Position numbers and translations under genes: made by a program. From the NCBI RefSeq assembly GCF_001029505.1, contig NZ_LEKH01000001.1:1-64000 (forward strand): DNA of 64,000 bases, in the 5' to 3' direction. Positions within the stretch are counted from its first letter, which is position 1, and each line of letters opens with the position of its first letter. The notes under the pieces were generated by a model, which was given only the letters and a program-made list of their open reading frames with translations, was not told the DNA's origin and did not search any database. Origin of the DNA: Rubrobacter aplysinae (GTDB lineage: Bacteria > Actinomycetota > Rubrobacteria > Rubrobacterales > Rubrobacteraceae). Below, one piece after another: positions 26,098 to 34,042 of this stretch.

Positions 26098-26125
26098 TTG
26101 ATACGGTAGGGGGGTATAGTAGAAT
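26098..26125 (+). promoter_or_regulatory. copA promoter with embedded CsoR-type operator
   Basis: A -35 TTGATA (26098-26103) and a -10 TAGAAT (26120-26125) are 16 bp apart. The element ATACGGTAGGGGGGTATA (26101-26118) fills the spacer. ATAC...G-tract...GTAT elements with this look are bound by CsoR repressors, which release DNA when loaded with Cu(I). The csoR gene is third from here, so copper-induced expression of the cop genes is expected. Confidence 0.75.
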
Positions 26126-26155
26126 AAGCTCTCATTAGCTAGAAGGAGCGGCGAG

Positions 26156-28639
26156 TTGGCCGAGAAGGTCGGGTACGAGCAGATCACGATACCGGTAACT
26201 GGCATGAGTTGCGCCTCCTGTTCGGGGCGGGTGGAGAAGGCCCTGGCGCGGGCGGAAGGTGTTGCGGAGGCTAGCGTCAACCTGGCTACGGAGCGGGCCT
26301 CTGTATCCTACGACCCGGAGCTTACGCGGCCGGAAGGTCTCGTCGAGGCCGTGCGGGGCGCCGGGTACGGTGCCGAGGTGCGGCAGACTAGCCTTGGCGT
26401 TACCGGGATGTCGTGCGCGAGCTGTGTCGGGCGGGTCGAGAAGGCGCTGGGCCGGGCGCCGGGTGTGTTGAACGCCAGCGTGAACCTGGCTACGGAGCGG
26501 GCGACCGTGGATCACCTCCCCGGCGAGGTAGAGGCCTCTGACTTGGAGAAGGCCGTCGAGGACGCTGGATACGGGGTCGTATCCGGGGACGAAGAGGCCG
26601 CGGACTCCAGTGCGGACGCGCATGAGGACGAGTACCAGAAGCTCAAGAAGAGCGTTACCGTTGCGGCGGTGCTGACGGCCCTGATCTTGCTTGGCAGCCT
26701 GCCGCACATGCTCGGGTTCGAGTCGCCGGTGCCGGTGGCGTGGTTGAACGTCGGTCTGCTGGCGCTGGCGACGCCGGTGCAGTTCTGGGCCGGGTGGCGC
26801 TTCTACCGTGGGGCCTGGGGCGCGGCCAAGCACGGCGCGGCGGACATGAATACCCTGGTCGTGCTCGGGACGAGTGCGGCTTACCTGTACAGTCTGGTAG
26901 CCACCGCGGCCCCCGGCGTTCTCGCGGGCCGGGCCGACGTGTACTTCGACACGGCGGCGCTCATCATTACCCTAATCCTGCTCGGCAGGTTGCTCGAAGC
27001 TCGCGCCAAGGGCCGGACCAGCGAGGCCATAAAGAAGCTCGCGGGGCTGCGGGCGAACACCGCCCGCGTCGTGTGCGACGGTGAAGAGGCGGACGTACCC
27101 GTCGAGGAGGTTGTAGTCGGGGATGTGATCGTGGTGCGGCCCGGGGAGAAGGTTCCGGTTGATGGGCGCGTGATCGGCGGCGAGTCGGCGGTGGACGAGG
27201 CCATGATCACGGGCGAGCCCATGCCGGTCACCAAGCGCGCCGGGGACGAGGTGATAGGGGCGACCATCAACACCTCCGGGGCTTTCCGCTTCGAGGCGAC
27301 GAAGGTCGGGCGGGACACGGCTCTGGCCCAGATCATCCGCATGGTCGAGGAGGCTCAGGGGTCGAAGGCCCCGATACAGCGTCTGGCGGACAGGATCAGC
27401 GGCATCTTCGTACCCGCCGTGATGGTGGTCGCGGCGATCACGTTCGCGATCTGGCTTTTTATCGGACCGGAGCCCGCGTTTACCTTCGCCCTGCTGAATA
27501 CGGTGGCTGTCCTAATCATCGCCTGCCCCTGTGCCATGGGTCTTGCCACCCCGACCTCCATCATGGTCGGCACCGGCAAGGGAGCGGAGTCGGGCATCCT
27601 CATAAAGGGCGGCGAGGTGCTGGAGAACGCCCACAAGCTGGATACCGTCATCCTGGACAAGACGGGCACCCTCACCCGCGGCCAGCCAGAACTCACCGAG
27701 GTCATACCGGCAAACGGCATCCCCGAGGACGAGCTGCTGAGTCTCGTGGCCGCCGCCGAGCGCGGCAGCGAGCACCCCCTGGGAGAGGCATTGGTCGAGG
27801 GCGCGCGGGGCCGCGGGGTCGAGCTTTCCGAAGCCGAGAGCTTCGAGGCGGTGGCCGGCGGTGGAGTACGGGCCACCGTCGATGGCCGGGAGGTGCTGGT
27901 CGGCAGCCGGCGCTTCATCACCGAATCCGGCGCTGAAGAGGATGGCCTGGCGCCCCGGAGCGAGGAGCTTGCGGGCGCGGGCAAGACCCCGATGTTCGTG
28001 GCGGTGGACGGCAAGCCCGCCGGACTCGTCGCCGTCGCCGATGTGGTGCGCGACGAGTCGCGAGAGGCGGTGGAAAAGCTGCACGAGATGGGCCTCGAGG
28101 TCGCCATGATGACCGGAGATAACCGCCGCACGGCACAGGCGATAGCCGGCGAGCTTGGCATAGACCGCGTGCTCGCCGAGGTGCGTCCCGAGGACAAGGC
28201 CGACGAGGTCTCGCGGCTGCAGGGAGAAGGCAGGCGGGTCGCTATGGTCGGCGACGGCATAAACGACGCCCCCGCGCTGGCCCAGGCGGACGTCGGGGTG
28301 GCTATCGGCACCGGCACGGACGTGGCGATGGAGGCGGCGGATCTCACCCTGATCTCCGGCGACGTACGCGGCGTCGGGCGGGCCGTCGGGCTCTCGAAAG
28401 CGACGGTGCGCAACATAAAGCAGAATCTGTTCTGGGCCTTCGCCTATAACACGGCCTTGATCCCGGTGGCGGCCGGCATCCTGTACCCGTTCTTCTCGGG
28501 CGGTACGGTGCCCGAGGTTCTGGGACCGATCCTCGGCGAGTACGGCTTTTTGAACCCGGTGCTTGCGGCGGCGGCGATGGCGCTCTCCAGCGTGACCGTT
28601 CTATCCAACGCCCTTAGACTGCGGCGCGTTAGCATCTAG
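26156..28639 (+). CDS. copA: Cu(I)-exporting P1B-type ATPase
   Basis: 827 residues. Two N-terminal HMA domains each carry GMSCASC. Eight membrane helices follow, with the transport-site CPC in ACPCAMG, the actuator TGEP, the phosphorylation loop DKTGT, the P1B-specific SEHPLGEA and the hinge [10 protein letters not shown]. The NP and MSS residues of Cu+-ATPases lie in the last helices ([16 protein letters not shown]). It pumps Cu(I) out of the cytoplasm. TTG start with AAGGAG 8 bp upstream. First gene of the copper operon. Confidence 0.95.
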   Translation: MAEKVGYEQITIPVTGMSCASCSGRVEKALARAEGVAEASVNLATERASVSYDPELTRPEGLVEAVRGAGYGAEVRQTSLGVTGMSCASCVGRVEKALGRAPGVLNASVNLATERATVDHLPGEVEASDLEKAVEDAGYGVVSGDEEAADSSADAHEDEYQKLKKSVTVAAVLTALILLGSLPHMLGFESPVPVAWLNVGLLALATPVQFWAGWRFYRGAWGAAKHGAADMNTLVVLGTSAAYLYSLVATAAPGVLAGRADVYFDTAALIITLILLGRLLEARAKGRTSEAIKKLAGLRANTARVVCDGEEADVPVEEVVVGDVIVVRPGEKVPVDGRVIGGESAVDEAMITGEPMPVTKRAGDEVIGATINTSGAFRFEATKVGRDTALAQIIRMVEEAQGSKAPIQRLADRISGIFVPAVMVVAAITFAIWLFIGPEPAFTFALLNTVAVLIIACPCAMGLATPTSIMVGTGKGAESGILIKGGEVLENAHKLDTVILDKTGTLTRGQPELTEVIPANGIPEDELLSLVAAAERGSEHPLGEALVEGARGRGVELSEAESFEAVAGGGVRATVDGREVLVGSRRFITESGAEEDGLAPRSEELAGAGKTPMFVAVDGKPAGLVAVADVVRDESREAVEKLHEMGLEVAMMTGDNRRTAQAIAGELGIDRVLAEVRPEDKADEVSRLQGEGRRVAMVGDGINDAPALAQADVGVAIGTGTDVAMEAADLTLISGDVRGVGRAVGLSKATVRNIKQNLFWAFAYNTALIPVAAGILYPFFSGGTVPEVLGPILGEYGFLNPVLAAAAMALSSVTVLSNALRLRRVSI

Positions 28640-28673
28640 CCGTAAGCCGGAACAGAGAGGAGAAGAGGTAGAG

Positions 28674-29000
28674 GTGGAAGGTACCGAGGAGGGATCAGCC
28701 CCAGCAGTGGGACAGCAACACGGCTACATAAAGGCCGATGACAAGGACAAGCTGCAGAACCGCCTCAAGCGCATAGAGGGCCAGATCCGCGGGCTGCAGC
28801 GGATGGTGGACGAGCAGGCCTACTGCATAGACATCCTCACCCAGATCTCGAGCAGCGTCTCGGCGCTGGAGAAGGTCGGGACCATCGTGCTGCAGGATCA
28901 CGTCGAGCATTGCGTCCGGCACTCTATCGAGAACCGGGAGGACACCGAGCAGAAGCTGCAGGAGCTAACGGCGGCGATAGAGCGATTCCTGAAGGTATAG
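28674..29000 (+). CDS. csoR: CsoR copper-sensing repressor
   Basis: 108 residues, all-helical DUF156 fold with no helix-turn-helix. The Cu(I) ligands are Cys51, His76 and Cys80, spaced 25 and 4 residues apart, the same as Cys36/His61/Cys65 of Mycobacterium tuberculosis CsoR. GTG start with GAGG just upstream. It sits 34 bp after copA and should repress the cop operon through the element at 26101, and perhaps also the nuo-like operon through that at 30097. Confidence 0.93.
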   Translation: MEGTEEGSAPAVGQQHGYIKADDKDKLQNRLKRIEGQIRGLQRMVDEQAYCIDILTQISSSVSALEKVGTIVLQDHVEHCVRHSIENREDTEQKLQELTAAIERFLKV

Positions 29001-29031
29001 TGCCGCCCAGAGCCATAGAGAGGAGGACACG

Positions 29032-29334
29032 ATGTCTGGACTGAAGGATCTCGCGCATAGACTCTTTTCCGGTAAAGGGGAAGGGCTCGGTAACGGAGAA
29101 CAGACGAACGAAGAGGGGAGCGCGATGACCGAGCGGATGCTCACCGTCGAGGGCATGAGTTGCGGCCACTGCAAGGCCGCCGTCGAGGAGGAGCTTGGTG
29201 GGCTGGAAGGTGTCCAGCACTCGAATGCCGACTTTGAGACGGGCACCGTCGAAGTACGCTACGACGACTCGAAGATCTCGGACGAGGATCTGAAAGGCGC
29301 GGTAGAGGAGGCAGGGTACACGCTGGCCGCCTAA
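29032..29334 (+). CDS. copZ: CopZ-like copper chaperone
   Basis: The HMA domain with GMSCGHCKAAVEEELGGLEG occupies residues 36-100 and ends in AGYTLAA. A 31-residue Gly/Glu-rich leader precedes it. Two starts are possible: ATG 29032 with AGGAGG, and ATG 29125 with GAGGGGAG; the second gives a canonical 69-residue CopZ. The protein should carry Cu(I) to CopA and to CsoR. It lies 31 bp after csoR in the same operon. Confidence 0.88.
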   Translation: MSGLKDLAHRLFSGKGEGLGNGEQTNEEGSAMTERMLTVEGMSCGHCKAAVEEELGGLEGVQHSNADFETGTVEVRYDDSKISDEDLKGAVEEAGYTLAA

Positions 29335-29432
29335 CGCCCCCGTTCCGGTTTCTTTGCGAGGCGCGGATGTTTGCAATATAGGGGTGCGGGGCAGGTGTAT
29401 TCGTGTAGTGTAAGAGAGTAGAGGAGGAGATC

Positions 29433-29834
29433 ATGTCCCGAGCAGGGCAGATGATCGAGACTCACCCGGCCCAGGCCCCAGTGGACGCCGAAAAGCTGGC
29501 GGAGGCTATAGACGCGTGCTTCGAGTGCGCCCAGACGTGTACGGCCTGCGCCGACGCCTGCCTCGGAGAGGGTAATCCGGAGGATCTAGCGTACTGTATC
29601 CGCACCGACCTGGACTGCGCCGACCTCTGCAACACGGCAGGCAGGGTAATGTCGCGGCAGACGGCTGTAGAGCCCCAGATGGTCCGGGCCGCGGTCGAGG
29701 CCTGCGCCCGCGCCGCGAAGCTCTGCGGCGACGAGTGCGAGCGTCATGCGAACCACCACGAGCATTGCCGCGTGTGCGCCGAGGCTTGCCGCCGCTGCGA
29801 GCAGGCTTGCAACGACGTTCTCTCGGCACTGTAA
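29433..29834 (+). CDS. Csp-type four-helix copper storage protein
   Basis: 133 residues with 16 cysteines arranged as CxxxC and CxxC pairs on four predicted helices (DACFECAQTCTACADAC, then helices with YCIRTDLDCADLC and HCRVCAEACRRCEQAC). This matches the Csp/DUF326 family, whose bundles fill with many Cu(I) ions bound by thiolates. There is no signal peptide, so it resembles cytosolic Csp3. GGAGGAG lies 7 bp before the ATG. It follows copZ by 98 bp and completes a sensing, chaperoning, storage and export set. Confidence 0.85.
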   Translation: MSRAGQMIETHPAQAPVDAEKLAEAIDACFECAQTCTACADACLGEGNPEDLAYCIRTDLDCADLCNTAGRVMSRQTAVEPQMVRAAVEACARAAKLCGDECERHANHHEHCRVCAEACRRCEQACNDVLSAL

Positions 29835-30096
29835 TCTTCTCTTAGAGTCGGAGGATGTGGAGTCCGGGGCGGGCCTGTCTTTTATCAGGCTCGTTCCGGA
29901 ATTTTATGGTTTGGTTGCTTTAGGTTAAAGCCGCAGAGCCGTAGAAGATCTCGCCGTCACTCTAGCCTCTCGATTCCTTAACCTCTCGCCCTCTACCCCG
30001 ACGGACACGGTCCCCAAAGCCCACGCCCTAGACCATCTCCAACAGCCTGGCGACGTAGTCAGTCTAGGACGAGACGAGTAGAAAATGGGTAGAATT
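29835..30096. other. Intergenic region between the copper cluster and the nuo-like operon
   Basis: No convincing gene. A stem of GGGCCTG (29874 region) with CAGGCTC, followed by gttccggaatttt, could end the csp transcript. Minus-strand frames here are broken by stops and resemble nothing I know. The region closes with the metal-responsive element at 30097. Confidence 0.4.
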
Positions 30097-30114
30097 ATAC
30101 ACCTGGGGGGTATA
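30097..30114 (+). promoter_or_regulatory. Second CsoR-type operator, upstream of nuoA
   Basis: ATACACCTGGGGGGTATA matches the copA element ATACGGTAGGGGGGTATA at 14 of 18 positions, including both ATAC and GGGGGGTATA ends. TATATT at 30111-30116 could serve as the -10. The nuoA start is 107 bp downstream and no other gene lies between. If CsoR binds here, the complex I-like operon is copper-regulated. Confidence 0.6.
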
Positions 30115-30220
30115 TTATGGGTCCGGCTGCAAACTGCCCGGAGATGATAGTGATTGGCATGCGCTACACATTACCGCCTCGTTCTCGGCAGACGGAGTTC
30201 GCGGGCAGAGAGGAGCGGGC

Positions 30221-30583
30221 GTGAGTGCCCTGCAGCAGTACGCGCTGCTCTTCGGACTTACCGTGGGCGTGATCGGCTTCGCGCTCTGCGTGTACGCCAT
30301 CGCGCGTTCCACCGGGCGGCCGATGGACGAGGAGGGCAAGGACGTGCCGGCTAGCGCCGGAGAGCACTCCAGGGATCCCGTCTGGGCGCGCTACCACGCA
30401 CGCTACTATGGTTACGCGCTGCTGTTTCTGGCCTTCGACATGGAGATGGCCTACATGTATCCGTGGGCGGTGGTGTACCAGGAGCTCGGGCTGAAGGCGC
30501 TGCTGGATATGGGCGTGTTTCTGGCGATCCTGTTCCTGGGTCTGCTGTACGGCTGGAGCCAGGGGGCTTTGAGACGGCAATGA
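30221..30583 (+). CDS. nuoA: Complex I-like membrane subunit NuoA
   Basis: 120 residues, three membrane helices. The conserved acidic segment of NuoA is present as FLAFDMEMAYMYPWA, and the upstream loop RYYGYALLF matches the RYHxxAL pattern. In complex I NuoA helps shape the quinone tunnel with NuoH and NuoJ. GTG start after GAGAGGAG. Its TGA overlaps the ATG of the next gene. It is the first of eight tightly packed genes up to 38742. Confidence 0.88.
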   Translation: MSALQQYALLFGLTVGVIGFALCVYAIARSTGRPMDEEGKDVPASAGEHSRDPVWARYHARYYGYALLFLAFDMEMAYMYPWAVVYQELGLKALLDMGVFLAILFLGLLYGWSQGALRRQ

Positions 30584-32283
30584 GTGCCGCGGAGAACATT
30601 ACGCAGAGCTCCGCGCTCTCCGGGTCCCGGGGGGTGGAGCAGTCGTTCTTCCGGCGGCTGGTCTCCCGGGCGATGGCCCGCGAGCTCTCCGCCTTCGTCG
30701 TCCCGGGCGCGGAGGTGGCCCGCGCCCGCGGCCTGGATCTCCGCGCCGCGGGTCTCACCGAAGCCGTCACCCCCCGCCACGCGAGCGTGCTGGTCGTCGT
30801 CGGCGAACTACCGGAGGGGCTGGCGGACGCGGCCACCGTCGCCTACGCCCAGATGCCCCGCCCCCGGGCCGTGTTGGCGCTTGGGACCACCGAGGATAGC
30901 CTACCGGTGGGGGCGGACCTCTCTGTTGGGCTGTCTCAGGAGGGACTCGAATCCGGCGTCGATGAGCTACGCCGCCGCTTTACGGAAGGGGCCTTCGACC
31001 CTCGCGCCGAGGATTTCGAGGCCGCCGTGCTGGAGAGCGTCATACAGTATGTCTGCCCGATGCACCCCGAGGTAGTCCAAGACGAGCCCGGCACCTGCCC
31101 CAAGTGCGGCATGGACCTCGTCGCCCAGGAGGCCGGTGGAGGCGGAAGCAACCACGGCGAGCACGACCACGGCGAGCACGACCACGGCGAGTCCGAAGAG
31201 GAGAGCGACGGGGAAGAGGAGCACGAGGATATCCCTTCTCCGGTCTCGGGTGAGGACTTCATGAGCATGCTGGAGATGACCGAGGGTGCTCCGCAGGGCT
31301 CGGACGGCCTGCAGATGGAGTGGGTGAGGACGCCGTTTGGCCCGCTATTCCCCGGTTTGACCGGCGGCCTCAAGCTGGCTTTCACCATGGGCGGCGACAC
31401 CGTGGAGCAGGTCGAGTATGGCTCCGTAGCCGGTGGCCCTGTGGACCTCACGGGATCTGCCGAGTCTCTTGCCGAACGTCTGTCTCACGTAGACCTGCTT
31501 TCGCCGGTCTCTTACCGGCTGCTGGCGCACCGGGCTCTGGAGGCGATCGCCGACAGGGAGGTAGACGAGGGGACGACGCTAGCCCGGGTGGCCGTGCTGG
31601 AGCGCGAGCGCGTGGCGAGTCACCTGAGCTGGCTCGCGGGCTTCGCCCACGTTATCGGGTACGAGTGGCTGGTGCGGCGGGCCGGCGAGCTGCAGTTTGC
31701 CGTGCAGAGGGTTGAGCCTGGGGAGATCTCCGAGCTTCGGCGGGATGTGGAGAGGCTATCTCGCCGTGTCGAGCGTACCCCGCTGCTGCGTCGGAGGCTG
31801 GCCGGGATCGGGGCGCTGTCCGGTCCGCGCGGCGCGGCCGGTCCCGTGGCGCGGGCCTCCGGTATCTCAGAGGACGCCCGCGCCAGTGAGGCGGAGTATG
31901 CCGCGCTGGGCTTCGAGCCGGTCGTGAGGCAGGGCAGCGACGCGCTGGACAGGCTACGGCTACGGCTGGCCGAGATCGATCAGGGCCTGACCCTGATCGA
32001 GGGCGCGGGCCAACGCGAGACCGGGGACGCTTTCCCTGAAAACGGCCCGGGAGACGTCTCCGGTTCCGGCGCGGCGAGCGTCGAGACCCCGCGCGGCATG
32101 GCCTCGTTGAGCCTCACGCTGCAAGAGGGCGAGATACGCGAGACCGAGCTTCAGATCCCCTCGGAGGCGCACCTGCGGCTCGTAGAGGAGGTGACCCTGC
32201 AACGTGAGGTCGGGGACGCGCTCGTGGGGGTGGGCTCGCTGGATCTCTCGCCCTGGGGCCTGGCCGATGGGGAGGCCGGATGA
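30580..32283 (+). CDS. NuoB/NuoD fusion carrying a heavy-metal-binding domain
   Basis: 567 residues. Residues ~30-135 are NuoB-like (LDLRAAGLTEAVTPRHASVL, YAQMPRPRAVLALG) but contain no cysteine, so the N2 cluster cannot form. Residues 157-183 are a heavy-metal-binding domain (YVCPMHPEV ... GTCPKCGMDLV) like those of CopA/CusB; its Cys159, Cys173 and Cys176 are the only cysteines. A His/Glu linker (His192, 195, 197, 200, 202) follows. Residues ~245-567 are NuoD-like: GPLFPGLTGGLKL, ERVASHLSWL, GPVARASGI, SVETPRG, SLDLSPWG. The quinone-site HPxxHG is GPLFPGLTGG, so its His is lost. NuoC is absent. The ATG overlaps the nuoA stop. Confidence 0.85.
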   Translation: MSAAENITQSSALSGSRGVEQSFFRRLVSRAMARELSAFVVPGAEVARARGLDLRAAGLTEAVTPRHASVLVVVGELPEGLADAATVAYAQMPRPRAVLALGTTEDSLPVGADLSVGLSQEGLESGVDELRRRFTEGAFDPRAEDFEAAVLESVIQYVCPMHPEVVQDEPGTCPKCGMDLVAQEAGGGGSNHGEHDHGEHDHGESEEESDGEEEHEDIPSPVSGEDFMSMLEMTEGAPQGSDGLQMEWVRTPFGPLFPGLTGGLKLAFTMGGDTVEQVEYGSVAGGPVDLTGSAESLAERLSHVDLLSPVSYRLLAHRALEAIADREVDEGTTLARVAVLERERVASHLSWLAGFAHVIGYEWLVRRAGELQFAVQRVEPGEISELRRDVERLSRRVERTPLLRRRLAGIGALSGPRGAAGPVARASGISEDARASEAEYAALGFEPVVRQGSDALDRLRLRLAEIDQGLTLIEGAGQRETGDAFPENGPGDVSGSGAASVETPRGMASLSLTLQEGEIRETELQIPSEAHLRLVEEVTLQREVGDALVGVGSLDLSPWGLADGEAG

Positions 32284-33173
32284 GCACGTTCGTGGTTCTG
32301 ATGGCGCTCCTGGCCGGCGTGTACCTGGTGGCCGTGCTGGAGGGCTGGGTCTCGACCGGAAGCCTGAGGCTCGCCGGGCCGCTCAGGAGCGGGGTTGCTC
32401 TGCTCGGGCGGGAGTCGTTTCTGCCGCGCCAGTCGGACCGCATCTTCTACGAGACCGCGCCGGTCCTGTTGCTCGTAAGCGCCGTGCTCGCCACGGCCGT
32501 GTTGCCGCTGGCCCCCGGACTCATCGTCGCGGACTTGGCCACGGGCGCGCTGTTTATCAACGCCGCCCTGGCCTACGTGATGGTCGCGCTCGTAATGGCC
32601 GGGTGGGGACCGGACGGGGCGTACGCGATGGTCGGCGGCTTCCGCTTCCTTGGCCAGCTCGTCGGCTACTCGATGCTCGTAGTCATGCCCATCACGGCGG
32701 TCGCCATGCGCGCCGAGTCGCTCTTCACCACCGAGGTCGTGACCTCGCAGGCCGCTCTGCCGAATGCGATCTACCAGCCCCTGGGTTTTGTGCCCTTCGT
32801 CGTGGCGGCGATGGCGGTCTGCTTCCTGCCGCCGTTCGACCTGCCCACCGCCCCTGGAGAGCTCGCCGGCGGCGTCATGGCCGAGTACACGGGGCCGCGG
32901 CTGGCCGTGATGCGCCTGGCCCGCGCCGCGCTCGTCGTAACGCTGGCCGCGGCGATCACGGTCTTCTACCTCGGCGGCTGGCTCGGGCCTGTGCTGCCCG
33001 GCTGGGCCTGGACCGCGACAAAGACTCTCGCGGTGGCGGCGGCGATGCTCGTCGTGGGCCGCTACGCGCCCCGGGTGCGGGAGGCGCACTTCCTGTCGTG
33101 GTGCTGGAAGCTCGGCATACCGATAGCGCTCCTCAACATCTTCGTGGTCGGCGTCATGTTGCTGGTGGTGTGA
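32280..33173 (+). CDS. nuoH: Complex I-like membrane subunit NuoH
   Basis: 297 residues, about eight membrane helices, a little shorter than usual NuoH (~330). The quinone-chamber loop is well kept: PPFDLPTAPGELAGGVMAEY with its acidic residues, then TGPRLAVMRLA. The N-terminal ERRxxGxxQxRxGPNR segment is not conserved (EGWVSTGSLRLAGPLR), in line with loss of a normal quinone/NuoB interface. The ATG overlaps the previous stop by 4 bp. Confidence 0.88.
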   Translation: MSTFVVLMALLAGVYLVAVLEGWVSTGSLRLAGPLRSGVALLGRESFLPRQSDRIFYETAPVLLLVSAVLATAVLPLAPGLIVADLATGALFINAALAYVMVALVMAGWGPDGAYAMVGGFRFLGQLVGYSMLVVMPITAVAMRAESLFTTEVVTSQAALPNAIYQPLGFVPFVVAAMAVCFLPPFDLPTAPGELAGGVMAEYTGPRLAVMRLARAALVVTLAAAITVFYLGGWLGPVLPGWAWTATKTLAVAAAMLVVGRYAPRVREAHFLSWCWKLGIPIALLNIFVVGVMLLVV

Positions 33174-33194
33174 GGCTAAGGTGAAGGTTTAACG

Positions 33195-33737
33195 ATGATG
33201 CTCCAGACGATATTCCTGGCTTTTTTCGGGGTCGCGGCGGTGTGGTTCGCGCTGGTGGTCTTTCTGACCTACTCGATGGTGCGCTCGGCGCTCGCGCTCC
33301 TTTTCTCGCAGGCGGCGATAGGCGGGATGTTCCTGGCGATGCAGACGGAGTTTCTCGGGGTGCTCCAGATCATGATGATGGCGACGGAGATGGCGATCAT
33401 GGCCGTGTTCATGGTGATGTACATGATGGACCCGGGCGGGCTGGGCGCGATGGACATGACCCACCAGAAGCGGGCCTCCATAGCCGCCGGTGCGCTGGGT
33501 GGCGTCGTGGCGCTCGGGGCGGCGGTGCTCGTGGGCTGGGGTGAGGTCGCCGCCGCGCCCCCTCCCTCGCAGCAGACACACGACCTCGGGATAGAGCTCA
33601 TGGGCCGCTCCATGCTCATCTTCGAGACCGCAGGGGTGACCATCATGACGGCCATGATCGCCGCCACCGCCACCGCGATAGCCACGAGTGCGGAGCGGCG
33701 GATGGCGTTATCGGAGAGGTCAGGTGAGGAGGCGTGA
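33195..33737 (+). CDS. nuoJ: Complex I-like membrane subunit NuoJ, Met-rich
   Basis: 180 residues, five helices. The third-helix region that reads xxVYxGAxxVLFxF in NuoJ is QIMMMATEMAIMAVFMVMYM here: 11 of the 29 residues 60-88 are Met (M60-62, 66, 69, 73, 75, 77, 78, 86, 88), and 21 of all 180. Met thioethers are typical Cu(I) ligands in membrane copper proteins, so a metal role is possible. GGTGAAGG lies upstream of the ATG. Its stop overlaps the nuoK GTG. Confidence 0.85.
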   Translation: MMLQTIFLAFFGVAAVWFALVVFLTYSMVRSALALLFSQAAIGGMFLAMQTEFLGVLQIMMMATEMAIMAVFMVMYMMDPGGLGAMDMTHQKRASIAAGALGGVVALGAAVLVGWGEVAAAPPPSQQTHDLGIELMGRSMLIFETAGVTIMTAMIAATATAIATSAERRMALSERSGEEA

Positions 33738-34042
33738 TCCCGTTCTACGTGGCGCTGTTTATCGGGGCGCTGCTCTTCGGGGTCGGCATCTACGGGGCGC
33801 TCTCGCAGACGAACCTGGTCATGATCATGATGGGCGTGGAGGTCATGCTCGGCGGGGCGATGGTCAACCTGGTCGCCTTCTGGCGCTTTCTGCACCCGGA
33901 GGCGTACTCGGGTCAGATGTTCGTCCTCATCGTGATGACCGTGATGGCGCTGGAGATGGCCGTCGGCTTCGGCGTGGGCACCCTCCGCTTCCGCTCCAGC
34001 GGCACCGTGGAGATGGAAGAGGCCCAGGAACTCAAAGGATGA
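33734..34042 (+). CDS. nuoK: Complex I-like membrane subunit NuoK
   Basis: 102 residues, three helices. The two membrane glutamates essential for proton transfer are kept (MMGVEVML and MALEMAVGFG). Eleven residues are Met, again more than usual. GTG start in a GTGA overlap with nuoJ; its own TGA overlaps the nuoL ATG. Retention of both Glu implies that the central hydrophilic axis of the pump is still under selection. Confidence 0.9.
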   Translation: MIPFYVALFIGALLFGVGIYGALSQTNLVMIMMGVEVMLGGAMVNLVAFWRFLHPEAYSGQMFVLIVMTVMALEMAVGFGVGTLRFRSSGTVEMEEAQELKG

